Part shown: positions 1 to 11,600 of the stretch, in pieces
Position numbering within the stretch: position 1 is the first letter of the stretch
How the letters are laid out: the number at the start of each line of letters is the position of its first letter
Source: Alviniconcha marisindica
Taxonomy: Eukaryota; Mollusca; Gastropoda; Provannidae
Reading direction: 5' to 3'
DNA length: 64,000 bases
Assembly (NCBI GenBank): GCA_018857735.1
Contig: JABMCL010002049.1
Location: forward strand, 223,501 to 287,500
Program-made: the position numbers and the translations under genes
The notes under the pieces: generated by a model
Told to the model about the DNA's origin: nothing
Seen by the model: the letters and a program-made list of their open reading frames with translations, nothing else
Database searches by the model: none

Positions 1-34
1 GTTGATCTACGTGGTTGTTGCTAACATGGGTTAC

Positions 35-326
35 CGGAAGAGAACGTCAATGTATTCAGGTCCCTGTGTGAAGGCACGACGCAGCTTCAGCAAGCAGCCC
101 TCACTGGCATTGCTGGCCCCTCTTTCCACCAGCTCTCTGCACACTGCTTCTGTCTAACATCAGATTAAATGAGATTTTTTTAATTCATCAATAATGTCTT
201 CTTCTGGTTTAGCTTTATATATATATATATATTATATGCTAGTTCTCCAAACTGGAGCACATACCCCATTATAAAGCAAAGAACAAACAATGAAAACAGT
301 CAAAACAAACTAATTCTCCTGTGCAT

Positions 327-394
<68 letters not shown>

Positions 395-2869
395 TCTGTG
401 TATATATGTATACGTACTGTACATGCTTGCACATATGTGTGTGCATGCATATAAATTATAAAAATATGTCTTTTTTTTAATACCTTTTGCTTTTTTACAC
501 ATGTACATAAACTTTTATAATTTATAATGTTCCAGTCTTCCACTTACCGATTTCCAATAATGTTCTTTGTAAGGTGCTTAGACCTTAGAGATTTAAAAGA
601 CCTGGTGCCATAATAATGTTCATAACTGTTATCACTCGCCAATGCTATGACTTAACACACAGTCAGTCAACTTATTTAACAATACAATGTCAATGGTGAC
701 CGAGGGGTTATAAAATAACACTTCATTCCATGTTCTAGAGTCAGGCGGTTCTGGGTATGAACCAAGACCTCAAGGAGTAACTTTCACCCCACCCTCACTT
801 TGTCTCTGGGGGAGGTAGGCTACAATTCAAGTCTTCTGGACATGAAGTGAAACAAGGTCTTGTACTTCCTACATGTATGCATACACTTATTATATATCCC
901 TGACAAGTCCACAATGTGAGGAAAAATCAGCAAGCTGGGTAGAAAGCCCAGTGCATAAACACAGCTTAAAAAGTCTAGCAACACTTACTCACCAGTACAC
1001 AAAATGTACATGTACATTTAAAACTTAAATAAAAATAAAAAAAGCACTGGAACTAGTGGAAGAATAAGTGCTAGAAAAGCATAGGAACACATTGATAATG
1101 ATATAGTGATATTGGGTGATTCAGGCGGGGTTGTTAACTCCCTTGACTTTTGCCTGGCATCGCTTAAGTCCCTTGGCTGCTTTTACTTCCGGTGCGTACT
1201 TTCTTCACAATGGAAGGCGGTGACAGTGAATTTTACACTGCCAACTTTAAAGGCATTTTTGGAGGCCTGTAGTCATAATGTGTCTGGCAATAAGCAATAA
1301 CTTGTTGCTTGTGCTATAGGGTGTCCCAAAATGCATTTTTTCTAGGAACTCATGATCTTCTGGTCAGACAAAAAACGATGCAAAGACACTTTTTTCCCTC
1401 CCTCCATCTCCTTTCCATGGTAATTTTTGCAACTGCAACAGTATTGGCATTTGTACTGCTTCGTGAGTCTAGGTTCAACTTCCACTGTTATACACAGCGT
1501 GAAGCAACGCCTACTCAGAAATTGGCCTGGAAGTGCGCTGTGAACTCTCGCGACTTCTTGTGCGAAAGATTACAAAGCGCATTCACTCTAGCAAACCAGC
1601 TTTGCTGAATCGCCCAATACTGACAAAGGAATACACAGCTGAAAAAGCACAGCAACAAAAAGTTTAGCAGCACATAATAATTAATATAACGCAAAACAAA
1701 GAAAACAAAAACAAAACAACATAAAACAAATAACTCACCAGAGCTAGAATTCCAAACAACATATATATACCATTATATTTACAGATAAAACAATGCAGCA
1801 TCTAAATTTACACACACAGTTAGAATTAAAAAGGCCTTGTAACATACAGTACAAGACACAGCTAAAAAAAGCCTGACCTCTTCCAAAGAAATGCGTGACT
1901 CTTCATTCCCGAACTCTTCTAAGCGAACTCTCTTTGAATTGAATTTGCGATCCCGTTTACTCTTCCGGATTTCTGAGGAAAAGAACAAATCTAGTTTAGA
2001 TAATGCAATTATTTAATTAATTCAAACAAAGTCTATAATTTTTATAGTAAAGACATGCATACATACACAAATTAAACAATTTTATAGTAAAGACATGCAT
2101 ACATACAAAAATTAAACAATCAACCAGTGTGAATCGGTGGAATGAAGACTTGGTATAAGTACTATTACTGACGGTGGTCTTGTACTAGTGTAGTTTTAGT
2201 AATAGTACTAATACTATTAGGATAGAGCTCCAGTGTTGGCAATTTGTGACACTCGGTGTGGGTCTGATAGTGATACACAAAAATAATACTAAGTTAACTA
2301 ACACATAACATTAACAGTACAACTAAAAGCGACACTGAACGAGATTAATAAATATTTAAAGTATTAAATCATGCGCAACGTTAATGGGTATTTTTGCTGG
2401 TCAGCCAAATACACTGGACTGTAATCTAGTGGTACACTACAACTTCAACTAGCACGAAACGGTCACCCATCCACGTGGTAACCTCGTTCTATTGTTTCCG
2501 TGAGCGAGTTCTGTCGACTTTCCATCGACTGTTTTGTGGTTATTTTGTTAATCTCTGAAATCAGCGTGACAGTCCGGTCAACTTGGAGTCGGAGAGGGGG
2601 GAGGGGGCAGTGGTTGCAAGAGAGAAGAAGAAGAATGAGGAAGAAGACAGTTCTGAAACTTTTCTGGGGCGTTGGGACTTGGGAAAAATGGAACCCATTC
2701 AATAATCATGTCGGCACGACATTCGTTGTGTGAGCTGACAAGCTCTAGAGTTCAAGGCATCTACGAGCTTGAATAGATAGAATATACCAATTTGTGTTTC
2801 TCTTTGCCTGGAGCGCAAGATTTGGACACTAGGAGCCGCGTGTTTATGTTTTGCTTTGTGGTCCGCCAT
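35..2869 (-). CDS. TMCO6: TMCO6-like protein (IBB-like + armadillo), 5' part, partial
   Basis: Three minus-strand exons join in phase: 2788-2869 (start ATGGCGGACC, 27 codons + 1 nt), 1878-1972 (95 nt) and 35-153 (119 nt, ending in CG before a GTAACC donor). The gene continues past the left edge. Residues about 19-45 are a basic segment (RSRQRETQIEIRKSKRDRK) resembling the importin-beta-binding helix of importin-alpha and TMCO6. The third exon reads as an armadillo-type helical unit (ELVERGASNASEGCLLKLRR). That order, IBB-like then ARM, is what I recall for TMCO6, a poorly characterised armadillo protein. Importin-alpha is less likely because the spacer and ARM residues differ from my memory of it. 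The start has a typical metazoan context and lies head-to-head with DNA2. Family assignment is by recalled similarity only. Confidence 0.62.
154..1877. other. Intron 2 of the TMCO6-like gene
   Basis: Non-coding stretch between minus-strand exons at 35-153 and 1878-1972. It holds a long CA microsatellite and AT-rich sequence. A minus-strand exon-like segment at about 548-603 has good splice signals, but its phase does not fit the flanking exons. A 20-codon plus-strand ORF with a good start context lies at about 1210-1272. I recognise no gene here. Confidence 0.5.
329..393. repeat. (CA)n microsatellite
   Basis: About 32 uninterrupted CA units, located in an intron of the TMCO6-like gene. Confidence 0.97.
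1973..2787. other. Intron 1 of the TMCO6-like gene
   Basis: AT-rich sequence between exons 1 and 2. A short direct duplication (TTTATAGTAAAGACATGCAT) occurs at about 2040-2115. No coding signal was recognised. Confidence 0.5.
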
Positions 2870-5052
2870 ACTGCAAGTTTATGGTAGGGGAGTGGTGTCC
2901 CTTGTTAAAAATCATTATTAACGAATTTATTTCTATATTCCGTATTCATTTTAATGTTAAATAAGTTTAATAGTTAATCACTATAAAACAAGCTACTAAT
3001 AAAAATAAACTACTATAATATAAGCTGATCCTGTGTGATTTTATCATTCTGATTTTTACATATTGTTATTTATTTTGGAGTAAACTTTTTTATTATCCGG
3101 AAGTAAGTTTTAGCGGAAAATCCAAAATAAAAACTCGCAAGCATGGACAACAAAGTTAGTTGGCGCCTGATCGGGCCATTGTAATTTGAATTCTTCATTG
3201 CCTAACAAAGCAATGAACATTTTTGTGAGTGTGTTATCTGTATTGGTTGATGCATTGGTGTACGTGTATTTACTTTGTTTCTTTCGTTCGACCGACAGCT
3301 TGCTACCGACGCATTGCTATAATATTAATATATTAGAACTTAAAAGACATCGGGGCCGACATCGGAAAGGCAGTGATTACCACACACTGGACGAATCGTA
3401 TTACTAATAAGCAGTTTCAAACAGACCAGAAGTGCATGCTTCACTCCCCTGTCTGGTAAGCAGATCAAAAGAAAAACAGATTTGTTAGCCCCCTCCCCCA
3501 CTACAACCCCACAACTACCACATCCCATCCCCACCCCTCTTCCACCACTGCCTCAGGTCCATATGTTCACATTTCCCTACAGCGCGCTCCTTACAACCTC
3601 CTTACAATATTATGTGAGAATCTTCAGCATACTGAAGTTGTACATTTAAATTATCTTAATAAGTTAATGGAATAAGAAGAGCAGTACTTTGTCTTTGGAA
3701 CCATCTTATTCTTAACAACAAAATGTGCTCTCAAGTCATGACAGTTTGAAAACGGTGCTATGAGCATGACACTCATAGTCATAGTCACAGTAACATTGTC
3801 ACAGTGCGTGTTTACCACAGTGTCAGCTGTCCATTGTTCATTCCGTGTACACTTTGCTCAACACACAGCCCCACCCTTGTGCCAGTGCCTGCTGGATGCG
3901 CTTTAGCAATGTGATACAGTTGCAGATGAGTATTGATGCTGACACAATGACAGTGAAAAATATAATGCTTCAGTTCAACAATGATTATTTTTTTCATTGA
4001 AAATGCTTCGCATAAGTTAAGGAACTTCATTATGTACAGCTTATTGATATATATATATATATATAATTACATCATAATTTGGTTAATGATTTTGTCATTC
4101 TGGGGATGTTCTACATGTATAGGTATAAAACTATAAACTTATTTATTCATTTATGACAACATGTCAGTTGCCAAAAGTCTAAATTTCTATGGACATTCTG
4201 TTGATTTGCCTATAGTTACATAATGACAGTTTTCTGTGTGCTCTTGTCACGTTTTGATTACTGTGCTTAGGTTTGCAGTTGCACTCCTCACACACTTCAA
4301 CTTGCTTCACTCTCCTGTTTTCACATTTTCAGTCTTTGCTAACTTCTGACCAGGTTTACTAACAATACAAAAGAGGGGACGGAAGTTACTGGATTCCCAG
4401 TAAACATACCAGATCAATTTGTATCTAATCCAGATCAGCTCAGAAGCATTGTCCAGAAGTGGACCTGATGATTCTTGCCCACCAGCTTGCTTCCAGACCA
4501 GATTTGTTTGGCCAAAGCCTGACACAGTCAGTACCAAATCAGATCTGGGCTGGCTTTGCACAATATGATCTGTGCCGTCTATGGAAGAACACTTGTAACT
4601 AAGTCTGAAAGTGGGAATCTGGTAGTGGGCCAGTTGTGGTCTGCCAGAACCGGGCCCAGTGATTCTTGTGCACTAGCTTGCTTCTGGACCAGTTGTGATT
4701 GGCCAGAACCTGACTGGGGCCATCCAGATTGGATCCGGGCCAGTTTTGCACAATATGATCCAGGCCTTCTTTGGAAGAACAGAACCAAACTGGATGTGGG
4801 AAGTCTGATCCAGCATTATATCTGCTGCATGCTGGCCATAACTGGCCACAACCAAAACACTTCCAAATTGAATCCAGCATGTTTACTGGGTTTCTGGCCA
4901 TTCAGAAAAGGACACACTAACTAATTCGCTGTTTTATGTCAAGGGGTTGGCAAGCCACGAATTGCAAAGATCTCTGTCTCTGAGCTGTGACACCTTGTGA
5001 TCTACGTAACTGAATGCCACTGATGACACTTTGACAGAGCTTGGGCATTAGG
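2870..5052. promoter_or_regulatory. Divergent intergenic region between the TMCO6-like gene and DNA2
   Basis: The two coding starts, 2869 (minus) and 5053 (plus), face away from each other across 2.2 kb, so this interval should hold both promoters and 5' UTRs. It contains TA repeats near 4053-4066, a C-rich patch at about 3490-3540 and a tandem repeat at 4345-4925. No clear TATA or CpG-island-like core could be assigned by eye, so promoter positions are not resolved. Confidence 0.5.
4345..4925. repeat. Two-copy tandem duplication, about 200 bp unit
   Basis: The segments around 4440-4580 and 4640-4775 share GATTCTTG-CAC-AGCTTGCTTC, TTGCACAATATGATC and GGAAGAACA in the same order with clear divergence. 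It lies just upstream of the DNA2 start codon. No coding function was recognised. Confidence 0.7.
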
Positions 5053-5612
5053 ATGAAGCGATCCAACTCCAAGAAAGAGGCACTGCCTAAACCTGAGGTA
5101 TGATTGCAAGATTACAACAAGAGTGATAGCCCTTTCAAACTGTGTAAAAAAAAAAAGATTTAAAAAAGGAGGGGGGTGGGGGTGGGGTGTCATTTGAAAT
5201 TGACATCTTTGTAAAGTTCTGCTGTTAGCAGAGAGTACTGCATGGGTGGGAGCAATGGAATATTTAAATACTAAAATCTGTTTGGAGTTTTTGTAAGCCT
5301 TAAAAAACAAATTGAAGGAGGAATCATTTGCATGATCAAAAGCTTATGTCCTGCAAGTAGAAGAGTGTTAAGTCACTTAATGACTTATTAATTGTTGAAT
5401 GAAATTTTGAAACTAAACAACAAAAACAAGATAATGGATCTCTACTGATTTGGCAAAATTTACATACAGCTGCATACATTTTTTAAAGACATTTCTTTAC
5501 TCTTGTAAAAGTTGTATGCAATGGCTGGTTTCTGGTTAACATTTTCTTCAACTTGAGCTTTTCTTCTCATTTACAGGATGGGACTCAGCAGAAAATTTCT
5601 TCTTTCTTCCAG
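5053..5612 (+). CDS. DNA2: DNA2 exons 1-2: start codon and PIP box
   Basis: Exon 1 (5053-5097) encodes 15 residues rich in Lys and Ser. Exon 2 (5577-5612) encodes 12 residues containing QQKISSFF at positions 19-26. This matches the canonical PCNA-interacting motif Q-x-x-I/L/M-x-x-F/Y-F/Y, which binds the PCNA sliding clamp in proteins such as p21 and MSH6. Both splice junctions are GT/AG and in phase 0. The micro-exon assignment rests on the motif and phase, not on conservation with vertebrate DNA2. Confidence 0.75.
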
Positions 5613-5656
5613 GTATGATTATCCTTTATAATAATAATAATAGTATATGTATCTGT

Positions 5657-5693
<37 letters not shown>

Positions 5694-8600
5694 TATCAAC
5701 ATCAAAACATGTTTGGGTGGGATTTTTTGGCATATCATCACTATGTGCTTATATATCACCATGTGTGCGTGTGTATGTGCATGCATGATGCTTGTGTAAT
5801 TGGTATACATGTGCCTGCTCATGTGTGTCTACATAAAGGATATGTGTGTGTATACATGTATGAATGCATGTGTGTCATTAGAGATTCCATCCAAAGCAGG
5901 CAGCCAACTGATGCAAACGTAAACTTTCTGTTTCTTTCTGTGCATGAAAACCACCAACAGCCGGGAGCAACTCGAGCACAGAGCAAGCTTTTCACTGGTG
6001 TGAAACGATCAAAAGCGCCACTCTGTCTGAGGGGAAGTGGCGGCACACCACAACCAAGCTCAGCACCCACCACCAAACCAGCATCAGCAGATTCGAAGCA
6101 GCGTTCTAGCTGCAGCTCAGTCCACATGACGGTGTTGAAGGATTACAACAATGTCGTTAAGTCTCTGCAAGCTGCCCCGCAGCACAAAACTCCACAGAAG
6201 TCTGCATCCGAACCAAAACCAGCTGTTGAGGGAAGCCCAGATGTTGTTGTCATTCCTGACACTCCAGAGGACAAGTCGGTCAAGCTTCGGCCAAAACCTG
6301 CCAGTCGAAGTTTTCTCTGTCCAGTTGGGCTGCTTTCAACTGTGCCAGGAACGAAACTGTCACCTCCCAAATCAAAGCCAAAGCGAGTTGTGAAAAAGTC
6401 TTTGGGTTTGGTGAGCGTAGAGTTTGGGCAGACACTGTTAAGTGGTGGTACTGAGAGAGAAGAGGGAAAAGGAAGAAATTCATCGTCTGTGAACAGTGGG
6501 AATGCTGAATGCCTGAGCAACGCAACTAATTTGGTGAACACCAACAGTAACGCCAGCTCAGAAACGAGGAAAATGGGTCTGATAAGCTTAGGAGAAGATG
6601 TGGACTTCACAGATTTTTCCTTTGAGTCTGGCTTTTCACCTCCACCAGTCAAATCCCCACAACCAAGCAGTAGCCAAGAAGGGGCTGTTGTAACAACAGT
6701 CCCTGACTCAAAACATGCAGTAACTCCAACAAAATCATCTGCCGATGGGCAAAGTGTCAAACGGATGGCACAGTCAGGCTTGTCTCCTGCTCCAAAGAGG
6801 ACGTTCTCAACAGAAGCCATGCATGCAGATGACTGGGACAGACCTTTGGAACCAACCACCTCACAGAGAATGGTGAAGGCCAAACGTCACCTGGCATTGA
6901 TGGGCAAGTTCAGGAACGTGAAAGAAATGAATCGTTCAGTCAACAACTACCAGCTGGGAGGGGGAACCAAAGACAAGGTGAATAATGATGTCACTTGCAC
7001 TGAGGATGCTGTGTTGGCCGATATATTGGGGCAGATGGGAGACATTCCTACCCAGCAGCAAAAGAAACCCGACTATGTTTATCACAATGAGAAAAGGAGC
7101 TCGGTGCTTTTGAGCACTTCTCTGCAAAAACAGAAAATGGAGGCAGAACCCCTTGTCCGTAGTGCACAAGATAAGGTTTTGGGTGAAAATCTAGGTGCAG
7201 TGAATGCACAAGATGATGGAGTTTTGGGTGAGATTTTGGGTGAACTGAACAACGCTGTGGGTCAAGAACATGAAACAGGTTCATGGAAGTGCAGCGAACC
7301 CAAAACCAGCAAACAAAATTTACACAACAGTTTCAGTAAGGCAGGAAGTTTGATTAAAAAAGAGAGGAGGACATCAGATTTAGGACAGCCAGCGGAAGCA
7401 AGCACAATGCAGAACAATCCATGGCAACAAGAAAACAATGTGAAACATAGCACTTGGCAACCTGAAAGCAAGTCCGCGTTCACTGTAGATTTTCTTGCAG
7501 CTGACGAACACAGCTTGGACGGAAGAAGTAACAGGGAACTTGTTCACTCATTAAAACAAACAGGTATTAAGTCCATCAGCATTGCTGACAGAGCTGACGA
7601 TGCGAACAATGAAGGGGGGTTGAAGGTCAAGGTGACTCCCACCAAAGCAGGGGAACAGTGCCTTCATCTGCCAGCAGATGTGGCGGAGGTGCTTGCTGGC
7701 AGTTTTGGAAAAATGTTGCCCTTTAAAAGTACAACACAAAGGTGAGGTGTGGCAACACAGCTTGAACAGTAGGAAGTGTTCAGGATTCCTGGAGGCTAAA
7801 CATTGCACGTATAGATGCACATATATATATATGATGTAACATACATTTGTGTGCTATGTATCATCATAATGTTGCAATCACATGCACACAGAGTGACACC
7901 GACACAAATAGATGCAAATAAACACATACACACCACACGCATGCATGCATACACACGCACGCATACACATGCACACACACATGCACACAGGCACGCACAT
8001 GCACATGCACGCACACACACAATTGACACAACACAGCATTTGTATTTTTGTAGGAACAATGCATTGGAAAGATAATGGGTATAGATTTAGACTCATGTTT
8101 TACCTTTGTTCCAAATTCTGGATTTGAATGCTGCTTAACACCTCTAGAGCACATCCCTGAACAATTTGATGTCCACATTTTCTCCTGTATGCAATTATGG
8201 AATAGCTGGCTATCTTCATTATCTGTCCCTCTTTTTTATTTTGTCTCTCTTTTCTTTTCTTTTTGTAGGTGTCTGTAAAGTTGTTTATCCATTAGATAAT
8301 TCAGTTGTTCACTGTTGATGCCTGTAGCTTCCATTTCTACTTTTCCAGGAAACCAAGTCAGGCCCCTTCTCAGAGCGACAGTGTGTCCAGCATAAAGTTT
8401 ACAGACAAGTGGAACAGATACGTGGTTCACAGTGTCTCCTACGACAGGTTGGTTTTACCACAGCGCATAGCACAGGCACAGATTGTTTTAAACAAACGTG
8501 TATGTATATTATATATATTATATACAAATAAAATATACACGAGCAGGCATGTGTGCATGTGGTGTTCTTCAACTTCTTTGCTTGTAGTCATTACTGTCAT

Positions 8601-11600
8601 TTTCCACTTGAGGTGCCTCAACATGCTTGGAGTTTATATTTGAATTTTGTCCACCGTGCCAGGCTCTGTAATTTTTTGTTACAGGTTTGCGCTTGATAGA
8701 TATTTCATTATTTTTATTGAAAATTAACTCTCTCGTGTACTTGCAGCTTCATTTGATTTACATTGTCCAGACAGGGGCTATAACTGCATTGCCAGTGTAG
8801 GGCATGCAACTGGCATCAAATTAGCGTTTTGACAATAACTAAAGTATATTATAAAAGTAAATGGGGTGTTGATGTTGCTGGGTGCTCTTAAATCTGAATC
8901 AAGATTTTCAAGGTGTTATATTTGTTGTTATTTTTTTGATCTTGTCACTTTGTATTACAACTATATAATATTAATAATAGGCACTTAGTCGCTTTAGCGT
9001 GATGGCCCAGAGCACTTAAAAATTCTTCTACTCTTGTATTTAGGCAACAGTTTCAAATGCACGTTTACACACACACACACATGACACCTGCACACACGTA
9101 TCTCTGGGCAAAAGAACTGAAGAAAAGTTTCGTGAAAAGAAAGGTTTTTAGATTTAATGGATGGTTTGAAAAAACTGGCAGCAGTAGCATGACGAATAGA
9201 AACAGAAAAACTGATTAGTTACAACCGATGAATGAAATGCATTTTTTTATTTTTAGGATTGCTTGTTCTGTGCACTAATTGGTTTGTGTGATTTCAGCCA
9301 GTCCCATGCTAAAACCCTGAAGCTTTCAAAAGAGGGAAATCCAGAAGTGACAAAGAAGGCTATTCTGCGAGGATCGTGGTGAGAACTTGTTGACTTCCTG
9401 AGCCACTTGCAGATCTATTCAAGGGTGTGCGGAATACTGTGTTACTTACATTGCCAGCGAGGGAACTGTATGCTACAGTGACTCATGCTTTGACTTTGCT
9501 TGATTTGAACACAAGGTATCACAATGAACACACTGATGCATGCAAATAAACAGAAGTTTGAACGATTCAGTGGTATCCCTGACAAGAGAGCACCCTGATG
9601 AGGGACCACCCCTCTTACCTTCCCTTTATATTTCCATGTAAATGAACTCCTGACCCTTCATATTTTCATGTCAGTGAACTCCTGACCCTTCATATTTTCA
9701 TGTCAATGAACTCCCAACCCTTCATATTTGCCTATAAATGAATTCCTGACCAGGGACTACACCTCGTTTAAAAATGTTCTGTAATTAGTTTTTAACACCC
9801 ACTCAACCGTGCCGCTTATACTTACTTATTTTTGTGGTCTTAGAATTAGAAAATGGGGTTTTGCTGTGCTAGAAGGAGTTACATGGTGTTTGGAGAGTAG
9901 CAGTGAATCTGGGCATTGGGAATGTTTTAACATTTTGAAGGGTAAATTCAGCTGAGGCTGAACTAAGGACAATGGATGGATTAATAGGTATGCAGATTAT
10001 TGGGGGAGGGAAGAGGGGAAGTTGTCTGGTCATGTCAGCATTCCCTGATGGAGTCACCTGACAGTGTATTCCTACGTTTGTGTCTCAGGTCAGATACGCA
10101 CTTAGAATCAGGCGACATTGTCCATTTTCTGCTGGACGGAAGAGCACACAAAGCAAGTCTTGGTGATGAAGAAGATGGTGTTATTGTCATTGATGACAAT
10201 CAAGGTCAGGTGGTCGTCAACCCTGACCTTCTTTTGTCAGGGACCGCCATAGTGTCGGGAGTGTACTGCCTTCGAAGGTGTGTGGTGCCCATGTTTCTTT
10301 CTTGATAAGATTTTTGTGTGTGTGCGCTGAGTGATCTGTGTGTGCTGAATGGTCTCTGTATTTGTCTTCAGATTTCTACTTTCTTCTAAATTCATACCTT
10401 CACGTGTGTAGTGTTTAAGCAAGGCCAGAAAAGGAGCAAAATCTCTGTATTTCAGTCCTTAATCATTGTTTTTGAGCCCTGAATTAAGTAAGCTTATTCA
10501 CACTGGGGTATTTTGACATTTGAATTGATGAACCTTGTGTTTTACAGCCTTTTGTTTGCTTTGTTTCAGATCAGTGCTGAATGAAAAATTCAAGGTAAAG
10601 TAAAACAAAACATTGCCCTTGCATCATTTCATTCACCACTGCAATTCATGTTGTGTTTTGACTGTTTCGTTTTGATCGTGTATTATTGTTATTTACTTCA
10701 TGATGAAGGCACATGTTAGAGCTGATGTTCCAAGTAGGCGGGAAGTTGATTTTATCAGTATATATATATATTGCCAACAGTTATTGATCCTAAACATTTC
10801 AGTTTGTTAGTACAGGACTGGATGTGGCTAAATAAGGGTTTAGGACAAGTGAAGAAGATGCCACTTTTTGTAATTCCATCTCCCGACAAAACACTCTCTG
10901 TGACATTGAGACTGAGAGCTGTGTTTTAGCCTTTTGTTTTGAGATGGTGTGAAACTGTGCACTGTGTGTTGTTTTGCAGGGTGTAGACAGCAAGAATGTT
11001 CACATGCTGTACGGCAGTATCATCCACAGTCTCTTCCAGGAGGTAAGACCAGCATCATGACAGGCACTGACTGCATGCAGCAACAAATTGTCATTCAGTC
11101 TTTCCTGGGTGGTAAGGTAAACAGAGTGCGCATGCACTGACAGCGAAAATGCTCATTTTGCCGTTACTGTATGACAGTATCAACCACAGCTTCTCTGAGG
11201 TGTTAAGAATAAGATGCACACCAGCATATCCTGGCAGTAAAATATGAAATGATGATCACTTTTCTATAGCGCTGTTCTCCGCTCTTTAGTAGACTTACTG
11301 TGCTTTTGCCACATGTGATTCTAAATGAGTGACTGTCACTTTTTATAGCTGTTTTGAATATCCACCCAAGTGGTGTACTTACAGCGCTGTTTGGGTGTTA
11401 CACGGCTGGTGCTACGTGAAATTGCTGCAGTCTCTGTGCGTTTTGTGTACACTATGTAACCATGCACCATGTCAAGTCACTTTGTGAAAAGCCACATACA
11501 GAGGGTACTTACATGTTTAGCTGTAACCTGCCACCTGCACTTCTGACAGAATGGCTGGGATCTTCCCCAGCCACTAAAACTCTGGGAGACAAGTAGGCGT

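Noticed and set aside
548..603. Minus-strand exon-like block encoding SFKSLRSKHLTKNIIGN with acceptor and GTAAGT donor
   Set aside because: Needs a phase-2 upstream exon, but both neighbouring exons of the TMCO6-like gene join directly in phase 0 without it.
1210..1272. Plus-strand 20-codon ORF (MEGGDSEFYTANFKGIFGGL) after a CTTCCGG/TTCTTCACA leader
   Set aside because: Attractive start context, but it terminates after 20 codons, no donor fits and no family is recognised. It could be a retrocopy remnant.
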